From: Bacteroidota bacterium
Lineage (GTDB): Bacteria; Bacteroidota; Rhodothermia; Rhodothermales; UBA10348
Reading direction: 5' to 3'
Assembly: GCA_004356265.1 (NCBI GenBank)
Contig: SMXK01000062.1
Span: 1 to 5,458 of the forward strand
Length of the DNA: 5,458 bases
This document shows positions 1 to 4,383 of this stretch, one piece after another. Each line of letters begins with the position of its first letter. The first letter of the stretch is position 1. Both the position numbers and the translations under genes were made by a program. The notes beneath the pieces are model-generated. The model searched no databases, was not told where the DNA came from, and saw only the letters and a program-made list of their open reading frames with translations.

Positions 1-30
1 CCCGACCGCAACAAATCAGCCGGTTTCGGA

Positions 31-36
31 TATATT
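31..36 (+). promoter_or_regulatory. Possible -10 element for the 2-TM protein gene
   Basis: TATATT matches five of six bases of the sigma-70 -10 consensus and lies in the only AT-rich patch of the leader (about 29-49), 51 bases upstream of the ATG at 88. The spot 17 bases further upstream (positions 8-13, GCAACA) matches TTGACA at only three bases, so the -35 is poor. A weak ATTTA/TAAAT inverted repeat overlaps it at 34-47. The left edge of the window hides the upstream gene, so read-through from it cannot be excluded. Confidence 0.22.
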
Positions 37-87
37 TAGCTTTAAATTCAGCGCACCCCCACCTATTCAAAGTTCTCCTCAAACCGC

Positions 88-930
88 ATGTCAGAAGACC
101 GGACCTATAGCGAAGCGGAGATTGCTGCCATTTTTGAAAGGGCATCAAAGGATCAGGAAGAAGCACGTCAGAAGAAATCTGACCATCAAGGATTGTCGCT
201 TAGTGAATTGAAGGAAATCGGAAGACAATCTGGTATTGATCCCGATCTGATTTCGAGAGCTGCTGCTTCGATGGAAAGGGTTCAACCGACAGCGCCGCAA
301 TCCTCGATTCTCGGGTTTAAAACCAGCGTATTCCGGGTTGTAGACATTGACGGCCGCTTGACGGACGACGACTGGGGCCGCCTGGTTGTGGAAATGCGAG
401 AGATCTTCCATGCGCACGGAAAAACGGAGCAGCACGGTGGATTCAAGTCGTGGAGAAATGGTAATCTGCGAATTACACTGGAACCGACGGAGTTTGGTCA
501 TCGGCTTCGGATGAACACCAAAAAGGGTAATGCGGGGGCGATTATAGCAGGTTCGATAGTAGCGACGTTCATGTTGTTGTTAACCATTTTCGCTACGATG
601 TTATTCGCTGATCCGTCAGCAGACTTTATATCCGTCCGGTTGCTGGTACTGCTTCTTTTCGCCGGTGGGCTCGGCCTGAATCTTGCTCAATTGCCACGTT
701 GGGTTAAACAACGCGGAGAACAGATGGATGCCCTGGGCGTCATGGCGAACGTGCTGGCGCAGAAATCCAGTTTGCGCAAGAGCGTGGAGATTGACGTGCA
801 ACATAACACGGATAAGGTTGCAGATGTACCGGATCGAATTGACTCCGAATTGCTTTCGCAAGACGATGTTAATGACGGCGCCGGCACCGAGGAAAACAAG
901 GCTCCGCAGCGCGGCGGCCTTAAATCCTGA
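88..930 (+). CDS. Hypothetical two-TM membrane protein with TYSEAEI-type N-terminal domain
   Basis: A 280-residue protein of unknown function. Residues 6-19 (TYSEAEIAAIFERA) and 35-59 (starting GLSLSELKEIG, ending in SRAA) form a helical N-terminal module. I recall this module from membrane proteins of Rhodothermota, Bacteroidota and Gemmatimonadota, but cannot confirm it here. A soluble middle part (about 78-145, including DIDGRLTDDDW and LRITLEPTEFG) precedes two membrane segments at about 148-173 and 182-202. The tail (203-280) is polar and acidic with a basic end. Basic residues flank both membrane segments (RLRMNTKKG before the first, RWVKQRG after the second), so both ends are probably cytoplasmic. 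The start is the first ATG of the frame and has no Shine-Dalgarno sequence. The ApbE gene follows directly, suggesting co-transcription. The reading frame is secure; the function is not. Confidence 0.85.
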   Translation: MSEDRTYSEAEIAAIFERASKDQEEARQKKSDHQGLSLSELKEIGRQSGIDPDLISRAAASMERVQPTAPQSSILGFKTSVFRVVDIDGRLTDDDWGRLVVEMREIFHAHGKTEQHGGFKSWRNGNLRITLEPTEFGHRLRMNTKKGNAGAIIAGSIVATFMLLLTIFATMLFADPSADFISVRLLVLLLFAGGLGLNLAQLPRWVKQRGEQMDALGVMANVLAQKSSLRKSVEIDVQHNTDKVADVPDRIDSELLSQDDVNDGAGTEENKAPQRGGLKS

Positions 931-931
931 A

Positions 932-2026
932 TTGGTTTTCATTCGCTTACCGCTAAGGCACCGGGCTCGATCGCACCCGAGTCGTGTATCCGTTTTGGCC
1001 GTGCTCGGAGTGATCACTCTAAGCGTATTTCCGGCTACGGCGCAGCTTGAGAGTGTGCGGTTTTCGGGTAAATCCATGTCCACCACGTACGAGGTTGTGT
1101 ACGCGGTGACCAACGAAGTCGCTTCTCGAAATACAGAAGGCCTGCAAGCGCAGATTGATAGTCTTTTAAAGGATCTGAACGCCAGTTTTTCTACCTATGA
1201 CCCGGCATCGACTATTTCGCTCATTAACGCCTCCCGAGACACCTCGAAATTACATCTCGTCAAAGAAGACTTTGCTATTGTGTTCAGGCGGGCAAGTGAG
1301 ATCTATTTCGACTCGGGCAAGACGTTTAACCCCGCGATCGGCCCTCTGACCCTGGCCTGGGGCATCGCGTCGACCACAGAAGAAATGCCTGACGAGGCGC
1401 TGCTGGAACGCCTGCAGTCCGCCAGTAACATGACACATTTCTTGCTGTCTGCAAACGGAACGTCCCCATCGTTAATCCGGACCGTTCAAAAATACGATTC
1501 ACTTGCCGCCCTCGATTTTAATGGCATAGCAAAAGGGTACGCAGTTGATAAAATGGCCGAACTTATGCGCGACTGGGGGTACGGTCAATTCCTCGTAGAG
1601 CTCGGTGGCGAAATAAGAACTGTCGGAAATCATCCGACAGGTCGTCCATGGCAGATCGCCATTGAGTTTCCTTCGATATCGGAATCGAGGACTCAGGCGG
1701 TTCTTTCAATCAGCGACGTTTCCGTAGCCACGTCCGGTAACTATCAAACCGTCCGCTACGCACAAGGTGTCAAAATTGTCCATACGATCGAGCCTCGTGC
1801 GGGCCGTCCACACGCGAGTGACTTGCTCAGCGTTACGGTTTTGGCCCACGACTGCATGACAGCAGACGCATATGCAACGGCATTGATGGTCATGGGGAGT
1901 GAAAAGGCAATCGAGTTTCTGGCAAGCCGGCCTGATCTGGACGCGTACATGTTGATCGGCCAGGACGAAACGGATTTCGAGATTTATCATACTGCCGGCA
2001 TGAAAGCGCGACTCATTGGCCAGTAG
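932..2026 (+). CDS. apbE: FAD:protein FMN transferase (ApbE family), exported
   Basis: ApbE enzymes split FAD and link FMN through a phosphoester to a Thr or Ser of a target protein, such as FMN-binding subunits of Rnf/Nqr or related electron-transfer proteins, on the outer side of the cytoplasmic membrane. Numbered from the TTG at 932 (364 aa), family motifs run in order: MSTTYEVVY at 49, FSTYDPASTISLIN 86-99, FNPAIGPLTLAWG 132-144, FNGIAKGYAVD 196-206, LVELGGEI 221-228, VATSGNY 265-271, HTIEPRAG from His284, and TADAYATAL with the metal-binding Asp312 and Thr316. A signal peptide (basic stretch RLPLRHRAR, hydrophobic core VSVLAVLGVITL, cleavage near FPATA/Q) lacks a lipobox Cys. The start is uncertain. 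TTG 932, one base after the upstream stop, gives a normal signal peptide; ATG 872 would overlap the upstream gene and make a very long n-region. Neither has a clear ribosome site. No convincing FMN-acceptor protein is seen nearby. Confidence 0.93.
   Translation: MVFIRLPLRHRARSHPSRVSVLAVLGVITLSVFPATAQLESVRFSGKSMSTTYEVVYAVTNEVASRNTEGLQAQIDSLLKDLNASFSTYDPASTISLINASRDTSKLHLVKEDFAIVFRRASEIYFDSGKTFNPAIGPLTLAWGIASTTEEMPDEALLERLQSASNMTHFLLSANGTSPSLIRTVQKYDSLAALDFNGIAKGYAVDKMAELMRDWGYGQFLVELGGEIRTVGNHPTGRPWQIAIEFPSISESRTQAVLSISDVSVATSGNYQTVRYAQGVKIVHTIEPRAGRPHASDLLSVTVLAHDCMTADAYATALMVMGSEKAIEFLASRPDLDAYMLIGQDETDFEIYHTAGMKARLIGQ
1620..1640 (+). other. Perfect 8-bp stem-loop inside apbE
   Basis: CTGTCGGA and TCCGACAG are exact reverse complements separated by a 5-base loop, AATCA. 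The structure sits in the middle of the apbE coding region, over the codons for the loop after the LGGEI motif. No T-run follows, so it is not an intrinsic terminator. One perfect stem of this length is roughly what chance allows in a window of this size, so function is doubtful. Confidence 0.3.
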
Positions 2027-2059
2027 GAAGCTTGTGACCGCGCAAATTTCCGGCTTCGC

Positions 2060-2087
2060 TTGGTACTTACGCGCATGATCGTACTTT
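2060..2087 (+). promoter_or_regulatory. Possible promoter for the coiled-coil protein gene
   Basis: TTGGTA at 2060-2065 (four of six to TTGACA) is followed after 16 bases by TACTTT at 2082-2087 (three of six to TATAAT). It lies in the 98-base gap after apbE and would give a leader of about 30 bases before the ATG at 2125. The -10 overlaps the left arm of the inverted repeat at 2085-2104. The match is weak, and transcription from the genes upstream is an equally good explanation. Confidence 0.22.
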
Positions 2088-2104
2088 GTCGACACCACGA
2101 CAAA
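2085..2104 (+). repeat. Inverted repeat upstream of the coiled-coil protein gene
   Basis: TTTGTCG (2085-2091) and CGACAAA (2098-2104) are exact reverse complements with a 6-base spacer, ACACCA. The repeat ends 20 bases before the chosen ATG at 2125 and 10 bases before its GGAG ribosome site. It could be an operator for a dimeric regulator or a hairpin in the mRNA leader. It has no following T-run, so it is not a standard terminator for apbE. Confidence 0.4.
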
Positions 2105-2114
2105 TGACTCAATC

Positions 2115-2120
2115 GGAGAG
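2115..2120 (+). promoter_or_regulatory. Ribosome binding site GGAGAG deciding the start at 2125
   Basis: GGAG at 2115-2118 lies 6 bases before ATG 2125. It is the only clear Shine-Dalgarno sequence ahead of any gene in the window. It favours ATG 2125 over the in-frame upstream ATG 2104 and TTG 2086, and only the 2125 start places the signal peptide at the very N-terminus. Confidence 0.65.
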
Positions 2121-2124
2121 TACG

Positions 2125-2817
2125 ATGCGACCAGCTATAATCTGCCTATTTGCGCTCGTTTTTATCGCTTCAACCCCGGCCAGTTATCAGCAAGCGTTCG
2201 GCCAGAACGACCCGGATTCACTCCTGTCCTCTGATAAACTGATGCTCGACGTTCTGGACCTGAACGATCCGGTGTTATCTATATGGCCCACCATTAATAA
2301 TGTCGAAATCGAGTCGTTATCCGCTGCGGTCGTGAACCTGACCGGCGCATACGAAGCCAACAGGCTGGACGCGGATGAACGTACCCGTCAAATCCAGGCG
2401 ATGGTGGCAGTCGCAAAGCGGAACGAAGAAAAAATCAAAACCATGATCAAGGCCGCCAAAAAAGCCGATGATGACGAAGAAAAAGATCGTCTGGAAGACT
2501 TAAAGGACGTCTACGAATTGCGGCGTAAATATTTGCAGCGCGTCAGCAAGGTTCGGGACGGAGAACGGCAGCTCGCTGAAACTCGAATTGATTATGTAAA
2601 TCAGCTGACCTATTTCCTCGAAATCGCGGAGCAACTCGTAGCCGCGCGGGAGTCCGGTAACAGTACTGATCTGCTCGGTACGGAGAGGGAACTGATCCGG
2701 CAATCAAAAGAATTGGGCGGGCGGTCTTCTGCTGTAGCGGGCAGACTGAAAAAAGTCAATTCCGAGAGGGAAAAAGCATTTAAGGATCGTGAAAAACTAA
2801 TTGCTGCATATAATTAG
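2125..2817 (+). CDS. Hypothetical exported coiled-coil protein
   Basis: A 230-residue protein that I do not recognise. It opens with a signal peptide: MRPAIICLF, a hydrophobic core to about residue 16, then small residues (TPAS) and AFGQ as possible cleavage sites. No lipobox Cys is visible. After a short acidic linker (NDPDSLLSSDKL) almost the whole mature part, about residues 60-228, is helical and highly charged. It has heptad-like spacing of hydrophobic residues and a striking mixed-charge block around 110-130 (KKADDDEEKDRLEDLKD). No catalytic motif or transmembrane helix is seen beyond the signal. It is therefore likely a periplasmic or outer-surface rod-like protein, perhaps structural or an adaptor, but this is inference. 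The start rests on the GGAG site and the signal peptide. It lies 98 bases after apbE, and the next gene begins 6 bases after its stop, suggesting a shared transcript. Confidence 0.85.
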   Translation: MRPAIICLFALVFIASTPASYQQAFGQNDPDSLLSSDKLMLDVLDLNDPVLSIWPTINNVEIESLSAAVVNLTGAYEANRLDADERTRQIQAMVAVAKRNEEKIKTMIKAAKKADDDEEKDRLEDLKDVYELRRKYLQRVSKVRDGERQLAETRIDYVNQLTYFLEIAEQLVAARESGNSTDLLGTERELIRQSKELGGRSSAVAGRLKKVNSEREKAFKDREKLIAAYN

Positions 2818-2823
2818 TATGTT

Positions 2824-3393
2824 GTGTGTATTGAACCTAATAGCGCCGAGAAGCGAGTGAGTTCACAGCCCGAAGCCGCTGTCAGGCGATGGGTTGAGAC
2901 CGTTGTGGTTGGCCTCAAGTTGTGCCCGTTCGCCGAACGGGAATTACGGGATGATCGCGTCCGGTTTGTGGTAACCGATGCCGCGACAACCGAAGATCTG
3001 ACGAAGTCGCTCCTCGAAGAATTCGAGCTTCTGGAGACGGACGGATCTATCGAAACGACCCTGCTGATTCATCCGAATGTTCTGCGGGATTTCCTGGAGT
3101 ACAACAATTTTCTGAGCGCGGCGGATGAACTGCTCGTAGAATCGGGTTTCGAAGGCACCTTTCAAATCGCCAGTTTTCACCCTGAATATCAGTTCAGCGG
3201 GATTGATCCCGACGCCGTGGAGAATTACACGAATCGTTCTCCCCATCCCATCCTTCACCTCATTCGTGAAGAAAGTCTATCGCGCGCAATTGACTCCCAC
3301 CCCGATGTTGATAATATTCCGTTACGTAACATCGAGTTTCTAAGAAATATGGGAACGGATAAAGTTACCGCACTGCTCCGGAAATGCTATTGA
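2824..3393 (+). CDS. DUF1415 family protein
   Basis: A cytoplasmic protein of unknown biochemical role, recognised by the conserved DUF1415 blocks. These are WVETVVVGLKLCPFAERE (residues 23-40 counted from GTG 2824), FQIASFHPEYQF around His119, and NYTNRSPHPILHLIREESL from residue 134. The end, IPLRNIEFLRNMG, is also family-like. The conserved Cys34, His119 and the NRSPHP loop look like an active or binding site, but no reaction is established to my knowledge. The full length of about 180-189 residues is normal for the family. There is no in-frame ATG near the N-terminus. GTG 2824 is the longest choice; GTG 2857, preceded by GAGAAG, would give 178 residues and still include every conserved block, so the first 11 residues are doubtful. 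It follows the coiled-coil gene by 6 bases, implying co-transcription, though the two proteins would sit in different compartments. Confidence 0.9.
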   Translation: MCIEPNSAEKRVSSQPEAAVRRWVETVVVGLKLCPFAERELRDDRVRFVVTDAATTEDLTKSLLEEFELLETDGSIETTLLIHPNVLRDFLEYNNFLSAADELLVESGFEGTFQIASFHPEYQFSGIDPDAVENYTNRSPHPILHLIREESLSRAIDSHPDVDNIPLRNIEFLRNMGTDKVTALLRKCY

Positions 3394-3436
3394 TCGCTCG
3401 CGCCAGAGCATAATCTCATATGTACCTCCGGCTGCC

Positions 3437-3465
3437 TGGACACATCGCTTCAAACAGCGTATTCT
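3437..3465 (+). promoter_or_regulatory. Likely sigma-70-type promoter for the DUF6526 gene
   Basis: TGGACA at 3437-3442 (five of six to TTGACA) and TATTCT at 3460-3465 (four of six to TATAAT) are separated by the ideal 17 bases. The predicted start near 3472 leaves a leader of about 30 bases before ATG 3503. The surrounding 109-base gap holds nothing else convincing; a weak hairpin at 3427-3440 (TCCGG/CTGGA) has no T-run. Confidence 0.4.
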
Positions 3466-3502
3466 ACCGCCACTATTTCAGACAACAAATCAAACCACCG
3501 TC

Positions 3503-3934
3503 ATGAGTGATCAGAGTTATTCCAACCACGGAAGAATGGTAACCGGATATCACAAAGTGGGATTTACCCTGTTGGCATTGACGCTTATCGGAGCCGGCTG
3601 GAATTTATGGATTTCCGTCGGAGGGCCAAACCTTAAAAATGCGATCCTGATTCTTACGTTGACGGTCGTGCTGGTCCTGGTCGGTTATTATGCCCGAATA
3701 TTTGCTCTCAAGGCGCAGGACCGGGCCATCCGTGCCGAGGAAAATCTGAGACATTATGTTCAGCACGGCAAGTTATTACCGGCCGCGTTGACGATGCGTC
3801 AAATTATTGGAATCCGATTTGCATCAGACGACGAATTTCAGGCTCTGGCAGCGGATGCGGCCGAAAAAGGCACCAGCGAGGACGACATAAAAAAGTCGAT
3901 CAAGAACTGGAAAGCCGATACCTATCGCGTGTGA
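3503..3934 (+). CDS. DUF6526 family two-TM membrane protein
   Basis: A small inner-membrane protein of unknown role, 143 residues, matching the family pattern over its whole length. It has an N-terminal YSNHGRMVTGYHKVGF (6-21), two membrane helices at about 17-37 and 44-64, then the conserved cytoplasmic block FALKAQDRAIRAEENLRHYV (67-86). This is followed by QIIGIRFASDDEF (100-112) and the C-terminal DIKKSIKNWKADTYRV (128-143). The helix after the second membrane segment is rich in Arg, Glu and Lys, and the soluble tail is probably cytoplasmic. The length is normal and the ending after YRV is the usual one, so the gene is intact. ATG 3503 is the only sensible start and has no Shine-Dalgarno sequence; the leader is A/C-rich. 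It is flanked by gaps of 109 and 125 bases and is probably transcribed on its own. Confidence 0.92.
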   Translation: MSDQSYSNHGRMVTGYHKVGFTLLALTLIGAGWNLWISVGGPNLKNAILILTLTVVLVLVGYYARIFALKAQDRAIRAEENLRHYVQHGKLLPAALTMRQIIGIRFASDDEFQALAADAAEKGTSEDDIKKSIKNWKADTYRV

Positions 3935-3957
3935 TTGGGCGCCTATCGCGCGTGATT
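3921..3957 (+). repeat. Imperfect tandem duplication across the DUF6526 stop codon
   Basis: A 16-base sequence, CCTATCGCGTGTGATT (3921-3936), which covers the last codons and the TGA of the DUF6526 gene, recurs at 3942-3957 with one change (T to C). The period is 21 bases, a multiple of three. The second copy therefore repeats the YR-x-stop in the same frame just past the real stop. Confidence 0.75.
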
Positions 3958-3962
3958 TATCG

Positions 3963-3976
3963 CTGGCCGAGGCCAG
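3963..3976 (+). terminator. Weak GC hairpin after the DUF6526 gene
   Basis: CTGGCC and GGCCAG are exact inverted repeats around GA, realistically a 5-bp stem with a CGAG tetraloop, 29 bases after the DUF6526 stop. It is correctly placed for a terminator, but the stem is short and ATTCCGGG follows instead of a T-run. An intrinsic terminator is therefore unlikely to be strong. Confidence 0.2.
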
Positions 3977-4003
3977 ATTCCGGGTACGCGCAACTTATAT
4001 GTC

Positions 4004-4033
4004 TTGGCGGCGAATACTAATGCCTTTTAGTAT
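4004..4033 (+). promoter_or_regulatory. Likely promoter of the padR-permease unit
   Basis: TTGGCG at 4004-4009 (four of six to TTGACA) and TAGTAT at 4028-4033 (four of six to TATAAT) are 18 bases apart. A start near 4040 would leave a leader of about 20 bases before ATG 4060. The -10 is part of the right arm of the palindrome at 4014-4033, the usual arrangement where a repressor blocks its own promoter. Confidence 0.4.
4014..4033. promoter_or_regulatory. Palindromic candidate PadR operator
   Basis: ATACTAA (4014-4020) and TTAGTAT (4027-4033) are perfect reverse complements around a 6-base centre, TGCCTT. The site ends 26 bases before the padR start and covers the probable spacer and -10. PadR proteins bind as dimers to palindromes, commonly near their own promoters. 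The best-known PadR/LmrR sites read ATGT-N8-ACAT, which this is not, so the link rests on position and symmetry. Confidence 0.55.
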
Positions 4034-4059
4034 CGTTCAGCTCACCCGCCGCCACACCA

Positions 4060-4383
4060 ATGGATCTATTAGGTCGTACCGAGGAGATCATTCTCCTTGC
4101 CGTCTGGAGACTTCAAGATGACGCTTACGGCGTATCAATCCGGAAGGAATTAAGCCGTCGTACCAGAAACGACTGGTCGCTCGGAGCGATCTACGCTCCC
4201 CTGCACAGGCTCGAACAAAAGGGACTGGTGAGCACGCGGCTGGGGGATCCCGGCGAAAAGAGAGGGGGTCGTCGAACGGTCCTGTATTCCTTAACCAGCA
4301 AGGGCAAGGGAGCGCTCATGGATCTGAAAGCTGTTCAAGATTCACTTTGGACCGGCCTGATCAGCCTCAAACCTGCCCGTTAG
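4060..4383 (+). CDS. PadR family transcriptional regulator
   Basis: A 107-residue DNA-binding repressor of the short PadR type. The opening DLLGRTEEIILLAVWRL and DAYGVSIRKELSRRT form the first helices. LGAIYAPLHRLEQKGLV (41-57) is the recognition helix region, and GGRRTVLYSLTSKGKGAL (69-86) is the wing with the conserved YSLT.KG motif. The C-terminal tail (87-107) is shorter than in PadR proteins with a full dimerisation domain, as is usual for the small subfamily found beside permeases. Its TAG stop is immediately followed by the ATG of the permease, so the two are almost certainly one transcript and translationally coupled. PadR probably controls that permease and itself through the palindrome upstream. 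The start ATG has no Shine-Dalgarno sequence. The inducing ligand cannot be told from the sequence. Confidence 0.95.
   Translation: MDLLGRTEEIILLAVWRLQDDAYGVSIRKELSRRTRNDWSLGAIYAPLHRLEQKGLVSTRLGDPGEKRGGRRTVLYSLTSKGKGALMDLKAVQDSLWTGLISLKPAR

Noticed and set aside
835..852. Direct repeat CGAATTG-N4-CGAATTG in the 2-TM gene
   Set aside because: Seven bases repeated once within coding sequence is expected by chance and has no regulatory setting.
868..900. D..DGAGT stretch in the tail of the 2-TM protein as an ApbE flavinylation site
   Set aside because: It does not fit the D-x-x-[ST]-G-A-[ST] pattern, and the tail is predicted to be cytoplasmic, away from the exported ApbE.
683..931. N-terminal extension of the apbE frame back to an ATG at 683
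   Set aside because: It overlaps the last 248 bases of the intact 2-TM gene, the residues are Arg/Trp/Cys-rich and unlike any ApbE, and a normal signal peptide begins only after 932.
616..1113. Minus-strand open frame of 165 codons opposite the 2-TM gene and apbE start
   Set aside because: No recognisable motif, no promoter or ribosome site, and it lies wholly opposite two supported genes. The other minus-strand frames (for example 145-501, 1706-2098, 2944-3258, 4917-5171) fail for the same reason.
2086..2124. Upstream starts TTG 2086 and ATG 2104 for the coiled-coil protein
   Set aside because: They would put polar residues before the signal peptide and lack a ribosome site, whereas ATG 2125 has GGAG at the right distance.
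3427..3440. Hairpin TCCGG/CTGGA after the DUF1415 gene as a terminator
   Set aside because: Five pairs including a G-T mismatch and no T-run; it also overlaps the better-supported promoter for the DUF6526 gene.
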